The notes under the pieces are model-generated. The model was not told the origin of the DNA. It searched no databases and worked only from the letters and a program-made list of their open reading frames with translations. 12,824 nucleotides of DNA from an uncultured Deferribacteraceae bacterium. GTDB taxonomy: Bacteria; Chrysiogenota; Deferribacteres; Deferribacterales; Mucispirillaceae. The first letter of the stretch is position 1, and every line of letters begins with the position of its first letter. The DNA is taken from the NCBI GenBank assembly GCA_947039055.1, contig CAMQYB010000031.1:1-12824 (forward strand), in the 5' to 3' direction. The translations under genes and the position numbers were made by a program. Of this stretch, positions 7,144 to 12,824 are shown piece by piece.

Positions 7144-7887
7144 ATGGTAGAGATATTAAATGATTTTAGAGATATTCATATAAAATATCCATTTCATAAA
7201 CTGTTTAAAAAAGAAGATAAAAAGCAGAGACATATTGTATTAAGTGCTTGGAAAAATACAGAATATGATGTAATACCTAATATAGATGAAATTATTGAGT
7301 TTAGTCGTTCGTTAGAAGGGTTTCAGCTTAAACATGATCATATATTTATGGAGAAAGTGTTAGCTCCATGCGTACTGCGTGATATTGAAGCTGGTGATTT
7401 GAAATCGTTATTATACGTGTTTTCAATAATTATAGATGTGAAGTTGATGGATGGAGATTCTAACTCAGGTTACAGGCACTATACTGTCAATGGTTACAAC
7501 AGCCCACTATCTATTATTTGTGCTGTGTCAAAATATAAGTATGAACCTCTTGAACTTGCAAATAAAGTATTAGAGATATATCCAGCAGATAAGGCAACGC
7601 TTGAGAGTAAATATGCGTTGATATCTTCATCAATAGGTTTCTCACTACACGAGCTTCCGACGTATGTTATCTGTAACGATCTTGAAGTTTTAGCTAGTTT
7701 TAAAATCAACTTAAATATCTTAAAAGAGTTATCAAAAAAGTTAAATAAAAACGATGCAGATTTTCTTGAGTTATGCACGGTAGCATACGATGCGTACGGC
7801 GATTATTTAGAGCATTCAGATCAGTATGAAAATTTTGAAAAATATATAGCACAACATAAATTATATATTCTTGATCCAGATTTATAG
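7144..7887 (+). CDS. Hypothetical protein (247 aa)
   Basis: I do not recognise this protein. The 247-aa product has no signal peptide or membrane segment and looks mixed, with a largely helical C-terminal half (about 150-235) and an acidic end. GGGG at 7133-7136 lies 7 nt upstream of the ATG. The exported lyase ends 42 bp upstream and another unknown gene begins 35 bp downstream, so these three may be one transcript. A conserved-looking GYRHYTVNGYNSPLSIICAV stretch (about 109-128) would be the best search probe. Codon use resembles the surrounding genes. No function is proposed. Confidence 0.7.
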   Translation: MVEILNDFRDIHIKYPFHKLFKKEDKKQRHIVLSAWKNTEYDVIPNIDEIIEFSRSLEGFQLKHDHIFMEKVLAPCVLRDIEAGDLKSLLYVFSIIIDVKLMDGDSNSGYRHYTVNGYNSPLSIICAVSKYKYEPLELANKVLEIYPADKATLESKYALISSSIGFSLHELPTYVICNDLEVLASFKINLNILKELSKKLNKNDADFLELCTVAYDAYGDYLEHSDQYENFEKYIAQHKLYILDPDL

Positions 7888-7922
7888 TTGGTAGAATTAA
7901 TTATTTAGAAGAGGGGAGTTAG

Positions 7923-8576
7923 ATGAATTTAGATGCAGTTGAGATAGAGAGTAAAAAGTTTTTAACTAAACTAGAAACGATAAATAAGTTATTAGATGAA
8001 ACTGTTTCGTTGACAGAGAGTGAAGTTTTAAAAATTTCAATTTTAATTAATAGAGAGGCAGCAGAAGAAAATACAGAGTACAGAAAAGAAGCGTTTGTAA
8101 ATAAGAAGTATATCGTACAACTTATGAATGTCTGTGATAAATATAAAGACAATGAAATAGTGGTTAGAAATCTAGTATCGGCTATCGGGTTTATCGCTAC
8201 AAAATATGATTACACAGCTGATTTTGTGTATAAATATTTAAGCAGGTTTAAGACAAGCAAGAGTGATAAAATTGCAATCGCTATCGTTAAAAATATCTAT
8301 AAATTCCCACAATTTGATTTATGGGTTAAGAGGTGGAATTATATTTTATCTATCCCAGAAATGAGACCTTATAATGAGTCACTAGATTATTTCAGTGAGA
8401 TCATATCAAGATCTATGGATAGCATTCCAAAAGACTACCTTGACACTGTTTCACTTGTTTTTAGAGAGTATATCAAAAAGAATGGTGAAGAGGATTATAT
8501 GTCAGAGGAGTTTCAGAAAATATTAGCTAAAATAAAAATTATAAAAATAGCTAAACATAACAGAATTCCATCTTAG
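7923..8576 (+). CDS. Hypothetical helical protein (217 aa)
   Basis: I do not recognise this family. The protein is Lys/Glu-rich, lacks signal peptide and membrane segments, and appears almost entirely alpha-helical, with helix pairs that could suit a helical-repeat scaffold (for example around residues 80-150, ...VVRNLVSAIGFIATKY...). GGGGAG at 7913-7918 precedes the ATG closely, a strong site. It follows the 247-aa gene by 35 bp and is followed 41 bp later by a short frame with an equally strong ribosome site, consistent with a run of co-transcribed genes whose last member has been truncated. Confidence 0.7.
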   Translation: MNLDAVEIESKKFLTKLETINKLLDETVSLTESEVLKISILINREAAEENTEYRKEAFVNKKYIVQLMNVCDKYKDNEIVVRNLVSAIGFIATKYDYTADFVYKYLSRFKTSKSDKIAIAIVKNIYKFPQFDLWVKRWNYILSIPEMRPYNESLDYFSEIISRSMDSIPKDYLDTVSLVFREYIKKNGEEDYMSEEFQKILAKIKIIKIAKHNRIPS

Positions 8577-8617
8577 TAGATAATTATATTTACTAATTTT
8601 TTTTGGGGGAGGTTTTA

Positions 8618-8719
8618 ATGGAATTATCACGATCTGAAAAAACTGAAAGAGTTGAGAAAGTTTTAGCAAAATTAAAATCATTTGCAATGAAGCATAGGGT
8701 GGATATTGTTAACTACTAA
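8618..8719 (+). pseudogene. 33-aa orphan frame, probably 5' remnant of a lost gene
   Basis: An ATG at 8618 follows an unusually strong GGGGGAGG (8605-8612) and opens a charged, helical 33-residue frame (MELSRSEKTERVEKVLAKLK... to ...DIVNY), which ends in TAA at 8717. The quality of the ribosome site and the amphipathic coding-like sequence argue that translation starts here. The very short length and the change to GT-rich non-coding sequence just after the stop suggest that the rest of the gene was deleted or replaced. It could instead be a genuine small protein; I recognise no family. Confidence 0.45.
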
Positions 8720-8929
8720 TAATAATTGTGGTTGAGGTTATAGTTGTAGTTAATAGTTGCGAGCATCATCTCTTTTCAATGATGTTTTAATAGTTGTTGA
8801 TTGCAAGTATATAGAAAAAGTGAGGGTGAATATACGTCGCAGTTAAAGTGAATATACGTCACAGTTTTAAATCGCAACCATGATAGTTGTTACAAGAAAT
8901 AAGTTACCTGAAATTAATAATAAACAATA
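8720..8929. other. Gene-free stretch between convergent transcription units
   Basis: The 210 bp between the plus-strand block and the minus-strand DUF3795 gene encode nothing convincing. They hold a GT-rich segment (8727-8760), a direct repeat TTAATAGTTG (8750-8759 and 8787-8796), a weak hairpin CATCAT/ATGATG (8764-8769 and 8779-8784) followed by four T that could be a poor terminator for plus-strand transcripts, and a 22-bp tandem repeat described separately. Coding-free, repeat-bearing sequence here suits a scar of a past insertion or deletion. Confidence 0.5.
8826..8866. repeat. 22-bp tandem repeat, possible IS21-family end relic
   Basis: GTGAATATACGTCGCAGTT (8826-8844) and GTGAATATACGTCACAGTT (8848-8866) match at 18 of 19 bases with a 22-bp period, and are followed by TTTAAATCGCAACC. 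Repeated blocks of the GTGAA...CGTCRCA...TT type resemble, from memory, the multiple terminal repeats at the ends of IS21-family elements. No istA or istB gene is in the window, so if correct this is an isolated end. The repeat itself is certain; the origin is inference. Confidence 0.55.
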
Positions 8930-9193
8930 CTATTTTTTTGTAGCCCAAATTTTACATTGTTCAATTCTTTTTCCATTATCGCCTTGTTCTTTATTATACG
9001 AAAACATGGTTAATAGATCGCAAGGAAATTTATTACACTCTCCACAATGATTATAAACTTTGCCTTCACAACAATCTTTTATAGGACATTTTGCTCCCCA
9101 AAAAGGTTTAGATATTGTTAGACATGTTTGACAGTTTGTTGCTTCTCTATATTCACACTCACTACATTTAAGTCCACATCTTGATTCAATCAT
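8930..9193 (-). CDS. Cys-rich DUF3795 family protein
   Basis: The 87-aa product has the DUF3795 pattern: RCGLKCSEC near the N-terminus (Cys 6, 10, 13), then Cys 21, 24, 36, 41, 42, the GECNKFPC block (Cys 53, 58) and Cys 80. Spaced Cys of this kind suggest zinc or iron-sulfur binding; the family has no established function. AAAGGAG sits 5-6 nt upstream of the ATG on the minus strand. It lies 54 bp downstream of pyrC in the same direction, with no terminator visible between them, so it may be the last gene of the pyr operon. A functional tie to pyrimidine synthesis is not established; it could simply be read-through cargo. Confidence 0.85.
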   Translation of the reverse strand: MIESRCGLKCSECEYREATNCQTCLTISKPFWGAKCPIKDCCEGKVYNHCGECNKFPCDLLTMFSYNKEQGDNGKRIEQCKIWATKK

Positions 9194-9247
9194 TTTTACT
9201 CCTTTGTTTTTCCAAATTAGTAATCATAAATAAAAAATTATAATAAT

Positions 9248-10531
9248 TTAAACTTCAAAAACCATTTTACCATTTTTAATTGTTTTAACAGCTCTGCCTT
9301 TAAGCTCTTTATTAAAGTATGGCGAGTTGACAGATTTAGATTTATTAACACTCTCATTGAAAATATATTTATCGTTAGGGTTAATGATTGTGATATCGGC
9401 TTTCTTGCCTCTTCTGATCTCACCTCTATCTACTTTACCGATTATATTTGCGGGGTTATATGACGCAGTTCTAACAAATTTTTCCCATGTGAATTTTCCT
9501 TCGTCAATAAGTTTTATGCTTAGTGGTATCATTGTTTGAAGCCCTATAATGCCAACTGGAGCTGACGCAAATTCTACAAATTTTTCATCAGCTTGATGAG
9601 GAGCGTGATCGGTTGCGATACAATCAATTGTGCCATCGTTCAATGCTTCGATTATAGAATCAATATCTTTCTGTTCTCTAAGAGGAGGCGACATTTTATA
9701 GTTAGTATTATAATCCATACACATTTCATCAGTGAGTGAGAAATGATGAGGAGTAACTTCAGCCGTAACATTAATTCCCTGTGCTTTTCCAAAGCGTACA
9801 AGGTCTACCGATTCTTTAGCAGATATATGACAGATATGTACTCTTGAGCCAGTAAGCCTTGCAAGTTGAATATCTCTTGCGACGATTACAGACTCCGACT
9901 CAGAAGGTATACCTTTAAGTCCGTTGATAGTAGATGTCTCTCCCTCATTCATAGAACCAGTTCCTTGAAGGTTTACATCAATAGCGTGTACAGCTATAAA
10001 CGAGTTAAAATATTTTACATACTCTAAGGCACGTCTCATAACTTCTGCGTTCATAATCGTATAACCATCTTCAGAGAACCCAACTGAACCAGCGTTTAAT
10101 ATATCTCCCATCTCAGTCAACTCTTCACCTTTCATACCTTTAGTAACAGTGCCGTACGGAAAGATATCAATTAATCCATCAGCTATACTTTTATTATATA
10201 TGTATGATGCAATGAATGAGTTGTCAACGCACGGAGATGTGTTAGCCATACATAATGCAGAAGTGACACCACCAGCGACAGCGGCTTTAGCAGCAGAGAG
10301 TAGATCTTCTTTATACTCATGTCCAGGCTCACGCATGTGAACGTGCATATCAATTAATCCAGGTAAGACGAGCAGGTTAGAGCAATCTATAATCTCTAAA
10401 TCTTCTATGCTTGTAGATAGAGAACCGATCGGTAGTATATCTTTAATCTTGTCACCAGCGATTAATATATCACCCTCTGTTGTGCTGTTATGATTTACAA
10501 TTTTACAATTAGTTAAAAGTATATTTTTCAT
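9248..10531 (-). CDS. pyrC: Dihydroorotase, class I
   Basis: It cyclises N-carbamoyl-L-aspartate to dihydroorotate, the third step of de novo pyrimidine synthesis, using bound zinc in the cytoplasm. In the 427-aa protein: the metal motif HVHMREPG (63-70; His63, His65 and substrate-binding Arg67), GFSEDG (151-156, Asp155), His182 in VHAID, His235 in ICHIS, and catalytic Asp308 in ATDHAPH. The full set fits an active class I enzyme (PyrC/AllB group), not the inactive PyrC' that accompanies some aspartate carbamoyltransferases; the neighbour pyrB argues against allantoinase. A GTG at 10543 would extend it by four residues, but ATG 10531 is better: AGGTG within the last pyrB codons lies 9 nt upstream. 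The pyrB stop and this ATG are one base apart, so translational coupling is likely. In Aquifex the class I enzyme forms a complex with PyrB; the same may hold here. Confidence 0.96.
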   Translation of the reverse strand: MKNILLTNCKIVNHNSTTEGDILIAGDKIKDILPIGSLSTSIEDLEIIDCSNLLVLPGLIDMHVHMREPGHEYKEDLLSAAKAAVAGGVTSALCMANTSPCVDNSFIASYIYNKSIADGLIDIFPYGTVTKGMKGEELTEMGDILNAGSVGFSEDGYTIMNAEVMRRALEYVKYFNSFIAVHAIDVNLQGTGSMNEGETSTINGLKGIPSESESVIVARDIQLARLTGSRVHICHISAKESVDLVRFGKAQGINVTAEVTPHHFSLTDEMCMDYNTNYKMSPPLREQKDIDSIIEALNDGTIDCIATDHAPHQADEKFVEFASAPVGIIGLQTMIPLSIKLIDEGKFTWEKFVRTASYNPANIIGKVDRGEIRRGKKADITIINPNDKYIFNESVNKSKSVNSPYFNKELKGRAVKTIKNGKMVFEV

Positions 10532-10532
10532 T

Positions 10533-11462
10533 TTATAATTCACCTGATCTATTGAAAGCTAATATAGAGAGCATCGCCATTCTGACAGCAACACCAGCCT
10601 CTACTTGATCTAAAATAAATGATCTGTTTGAGTCTGCAACAACTGATGAGATTTCTATACCTCTGTTGATTGGTCCAGGGTGGAGAATCATAACATCATT
10701 TTTCGCATGTTTCATAATTTCTGGAGTTATAGAAAATATCTGACAGTACTCTCTATTAGATGGAATAAGTAGTTTACCCATTCTCTCACGTTGAATTCTA
10801 AGCACGATTATAACATCAGCATCTTTTACAGCATCAACTGCGTTATGAGCAACGGTTACACCAAGCACTTCAACATTTTTAGGTATCACGGTTGGAGGGC
10901 CGAAAACTTTTATATTCATACCAAATTTTTTCATAAGATGAATATTACTTCGAGCAACTCTAGAGTGTTCGATATCGCCAATGATAGACACATTTAATCC
11001 GTTCAGATCTTTTTTATGTTGTTTTATGGTAAGTAGATCAAGCATGGCTTGCGTTGGATGTTCGTTCTGTCCGTCTCCTGCGTTTATGATAGAAGTTTCA
11101 ACGTTATCAGCAAGGAATTTTACAGATCCAGAGTGAGAGTCTCTAACGGTTATAATATCGGCACTCATAGCCTCAATGTTGCGAACAGTATCAAGCAAGG
11201 TTTCGCCTTTGACAGCAGATGAAGTTGAACCTGATATGTTGATCACATCAGCACCTAATCTTTTCCCAGCGATCTCAAAAGAAGTTCTGGTTCTTGTAGA
11301 GTTTTCAAAGAAGAGATTGACGACAGTTCTACCTTTTAATGTTGGAACTTTTTTGATCTCTCTTTTACCGATCTCAAGAAAAGCTTCAGCAGATGTTAGA
11401 ATAAAATCGATCTCATCAAGTGTTAGATCTTTGGTAGATATAAAATCTTTATGTTTATACAT
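10533..11462 (-). CDS. pyrB: Aspartate carbamoyltransferase catalytic chain
   Basis: It joins carbamoyl phosphate and L-aspartate to N-carbamoyl-L-aspartate, the committed pyrimidine step. The 309-aa length is standard. Seen: the carbamoyl-phosphate loop STRTR (55-59) within FFENSTRTRTSFE, the KGETL loop (85-89, catalytic Lys85), HPTQAMLDL (135-143), and the aspartate-domain segment GDIEHSRVARSN. No pyrI regulatory-chain gene is near. The minus-strand ATG is preceded by AAAGGATC about 6 nt upstream. It follows pyrR by 49 bp and touches pyrC, so pyrR-pyrB-pyrC is a single operon. The 49-bp pyrR-pyrB gap is almost pure A/T with no GC-rich stem, so no attenuator is apparent there. Confidence 0.97.
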   Translation of the reverse strand: MYKHKDFISTKDLTLDEIDFILTSAEAFLEIGKREIKKVPTLKGRTVVNLFFENSTRTRTSFEIAGKRLGADVINISGSTSSAVKGETLLDTVRNIEAMSADIITVRDSHSGSVKFLADNVETSIINAGDGQNEHPTQAMLDLLTIKQHKKDLNGLNVSIIGDIEHSRVARSNIHLMKKFGMNIKVFGPPTVIPKNVEVLGVTVAHNAVDAVKDADVIIVLRIQRERMGKLLIPSNREYCQIFSITPEIMKHAKNDVMILHPGPINRGIEISSVVADSNRSFILDQVEAGVAVRMAMLSILAFNRSGEL

Positions 11463-11511
11463 TAAGCGATCCTTTATATTTTATATTGATATTTATGTTT
11501 ATTATTTATAC

Positions 11512-12057
11512 TTATTTTTCTATGGTAGCGATTGCAACACAATCATCTATGCCGTCTATCTCTTTAACTTTCACATGTATAACTTCGTTTGATGTTGTTT
11601 GAATATGTTTACCGACAAAATTTGCTTCGATTGGAAGCTCTCTATGTCCTCTATCTATTAATACAGCGAGGAGTATTTTGCGAGGTCTGCCAAAATCTAG
11701 TATGGCTTCAATTGCAGAACGTATAGTTCTACCCGTGTATAAAACATCATCGACAAGTACGACAACTTTATTGTTTACATCGAACTCAATAGTAGATGCT
11801 TTAACATCAGGAATAGAGTTGATTTCAGTTAGGTCGTCTCTATATAAAGTTATATCAAGTTCGCCGTATAGAAACCCTTTTTTATTAAAATTGTTCATAT
11901 GATTAGTAAGTCTATTAGCGATATTAACGCCTCTTCTTTTTATCCCAATAATCGCAAGGTTGTTTAAGTCAGGAGATGATTCAACTATCTGTAAAGACAT
12001 CCTTTCAAGGATAGAATTTACTTCTACGGACTCAACAATAACCTTTTCGTTAATCAT
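11512..12057 (-). CDS. pyrR: Bifunctional PyrR: pyrimidine operon regulator/uracil phosphoribosyltransferase
   Basis: PyrR senses UMP/UTP versus PRPP, binds pyr mRNA in well-studied Gram-positives to promote attenuation, and also has uracil phosphoribosyltransferase activity. The 181-aa product has the PRPP loop VVLVDDVLYTGRTIR (99-113), IGIKRRG (37-43) and the PyrR-typical DRGHRELPI (135-143), at normal length. GGTGG lies 5 nt before the ATG on the minus strand. It heads the pyrR-pyrB-pyrC operon and is divergent from an ArgA-like gene with 144 bp between. No PyrR-binding stem-loop plus terminator can be seen upstream of pyrR or in the gap to pyrB, so regulation here may be by another route (translation, or only enzymatic). 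The family call is secure; the regulatory role is inferred. Confidence 0.95.
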   Translation of the reverse strand: MINEKVIVESVEVNSILERMSLQIVESSPDLNNLAIIGIKRRGVNIANRLTNHMNNFNKKGFLYGELDITLYRDDLTEINSIPDVKASTIEFDVNNKVVVLVDDVLYTGRTIRSAIEAILDFGRPRKILLAVLIDRGHRELPIEANFVGKHIQTTSNEVIHVKVKEIDGIDDCVAIATIEK

Positions 12058-12088
12058 ATAACCACCAAATTAAAATATATTTTGATCA

Positions 12089-12117
12089 ATATTACAATAT
12101 TACATGGATTATGTCTA
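12089..12117 (-). promoter_or_regulatory. Candidate sigma-70 promoter for the pyr operon
   Basis: On the minus strand, TAGACA (12117-12112, 5 of 6 to TTGACA) and TAATAT (12094-12089, 4 of 6 to TATAAT) are separated by 17 nt. A start about 7 nt beyond the -10 gives a leader of only some 25 nt before pyrR. The region is AT-rich, so chance matches are common. Confidence 0.3.
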
Positions 12118-12140
12118 GTATATATAGTTTGAGATATTAC

Positions 12141-12169
12141 TTGAAAATATTATTGCGATATACGATACT
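12141..12169 (+). promoter_or_regulatory. Candidate sigma-70 promoter for the ArgA-like gene
   Basis: TTGAAA (12141-12146, 5 of 6) and GATACT (12164-12169, 4 of 6) are spaced by 17 nt, upstream of AGGAAG (12192-12197) and the ATG at 12202. It is arranged back to back with the pyr promoter candidate. Confidence 0.35.
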
Positions 12170-12201
12170 GTATTTTAATATAACTGAGTGTAGGAAGAGA
12201 G

Positions 12202-12654
12202 ATGATAAAAGATTGTATAGTGTCAGACGCAGGAGCGATCCATGAGTTAGTTAATAGTTACGCATCAGAGGGCGTTATGTTGGCAATTAGCTTGAGTGAG
12301 ATTTATGAAAAGCTGTATGAATTTTCAGTATATGTTGATGATAACGGTGAGATAGTTGGTGTTATAGCGTTGCATCCGATGTGGGAAGATATCGCAGAGG
12401 TGCGTTCATTTGCAGTTAGAAGAGGGTTTGAAGGGCAGGGCATAGGTAGAAAGTTGTTAGAGTATAAATTAGAGAAAGCAAAAAGTTACGAGTTTAAATC
12501 TATATTTGCGTTGACGTATAGAGTTGATTTTTTTACAAATAACGGTTTTCATATAACAGATATAGAAGGACTGCCAAGAAAGATCTGGACAGATTGTCTT
12601 AAATGTCCAAAATATCCGAACTGTGATGAAACAGCAGTAATAATTAATATTTAG
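12202..12654 (+). CDS. argA: Short N-acetylglutamate synthase-type GNAT acetyltransferase
   Basis: It probably transfers acetyl from acetyl-CoA to L-glutamate, the first step of arginine synthesis. The 150-aa product is a single GNAT domain. Seen: EVRSFAVRRGFEGQGIGRKLL (66-86), where the GQGIG turn binds the CoA pyrophosphate, the YRVDFFTNNGF segment (106-116) typical of motif B, and the tail LPRKIWTDCLKCPKYPNC (124-141), diagnostic of the short stand-alone ArgA group. Cys132, Cys135 and Cys141 in the tail could bind a metal. It lacks the amino-acid-kinase-like domain of classical ArgA, as usual for the short form. AGGAAGAG precedes the ATG. It is divergent from pyrR; carbamoyl phosphate links the arginine and pyrimidine pathways. 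The glutamate substrate is inferred from family likeness; another small amine acceptor is possible. Confidence 0.85.
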   Translation: MIKDCIVSDAGAIHELVNSYASEGVMLAISLSEIYEKLYEFSVYVDDNGEIVGVIALHPMWEDIAEVRSFAVRRGFEGQGIGRKLLEYKLEKAKSYEFKSIFALTYRVDFFTNNGFHITDIEGLPRKIWTDCLKCPKYPNCDETAVIINI

Positions 12655-12740
12655 TAAAAAGGGTTGTTGAGTTCGTGGGTGTTATTGCTAACTTAAGTAT
12701 TGATGAATTGTTTAGTTATTGAAATGATTTTCTGATGATA
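12655..12740. other. Intergenic spacer downstream of the ArgA-like gene
   Basis: No gene, promoter or clear terminator hairpin is visible. The base mix turns G/T-rich on the plus strand (for example 12660-12690), unlike the AT-rich spacers elsewhere, as it approaches the edge repeat. Confidence 0.4.
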
Positions 12741-12824
12741 CACGCTGTTGCACGAATGCAAATCGACAAGTACACAAGTTACAAATCCGAACACGCTAGT
12801 TGCACGAACGCAAATCGACAAGTA
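12741..12824. repeat. 32-33 bp direct repeat with 51-bp period, cut by the window end
   Basis: Copy 1 (12741-12772) and copy 2 (12792-12824) share CACGCT(A)GTTGCACGAAYGCAAATCGACAAGTA, differing by one inserted A and one T/C change. The 19-bp stretch between them (12773-12791, CACAAGTTACAAATCCGAA) shares CAAATC and a downstream CAAGTT/CTAGTT with the unit, hinting that the 51-bp period arose from two diverged half-units of about 25 bp. It is markedly more GC-rich than the surrounding spacer. The array may continue beyond the window. Confidence 0.8.

Noticed and set aside
8720..8929. Complete insertion sequence
   Set aside because: Only 210 bp, no transposase frame, no inverted copy of the 22-bp repeat in the window, and no flanking target duplication that I can defend.
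11176..11592. 138-aa plus-strand frame across pyrB and pyrR
   Set aside because: Antisense to conserved catalytic motifs of both genes; the translation has no family resemblance.
12741..12824. CRISPR array at the right edge
   Set aside because: Only two repeats with a 19-bp gap are visible, the gap shares words with the repeat, the repeats differ by an indel, and no cas genes are present. A tandem or minisatellite repeat fits better.

Overview
The window is AT-rich (roughly one third G+C by eye) and favours TTA, ATA and AGA codons. It looks like a chromosomal piece from a low-GC, probably Gram-negative bacterium: several proteins carry Sec signal peptides and no plasmid or phage genes are visible. 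The gene set (aspartate kinase next to citramalate synthase, pyrR-pyrB-pyrC, a short ArgA-type acetyltransferase) resembles what I recall of Deferribacterota and Geobacter-like lineages. The AT-richness would suit an animal-associated Deferribacterota (Mucispirillum-like), but this placement is a guess, not a demonstration.

Layout. (1) 129-2986, plus strand: lysC-like aspartate kinase, then cimA-like (R)-citramalate synthase, 65 bp apart and probably co-transcribed. They supply the aspartate family and threonine-independent isoleucine synthesis. (2) 3098-8719, plus strand: an accessory block of individually spaced genes. It holds a secreted MORN/YwqK-repeat protein with a 15-residue repeat tail, a small 57-aa protein preceded by two hairpins, a secreted DUF302 protein, an unknown 162-aa protein, a signal-peptide-bearing lyase of the adenylosuccinate lyase/carboxymuconate cycloisomerase family, two unknown proteins of 247 and 217 aa, and a 33-aa orphan reading frame that looks like a gene remnant. 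(3) 8720-8929: a gene-free stretch with a 22-bp tandem repeat that may be a relic of an IS21-type transposon end. (4) 12057-8930, minus strand: pyrR-pyrB-pyrC followed by a Cys-rich DUF3795 gene, the pyrimidine operon. pyrB and pyrC are separated by one base. (5) 12202-12654, plus strand: a short N-acetylglutamate synthase-type acetyltransferase, divergent from pyrR. (6) 12741-12824: two copies of a 32-33 bp repeat at 51-bp period, running off the window edge.

The outer blocks are ordinary anabolic genes (Lys/Thr/Met/Ile precursors, pyrimidines, arginine). The middle block is the least explained part. Its most striking member is the exported lyase, in which an Asn occupies the position of a normally catalytic His. 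I found no complete mobile element, CRISPR array, tRNA or rRNA, and no convincing new multi-gene system. The unknown genes of the middle block are the best place to look for one.
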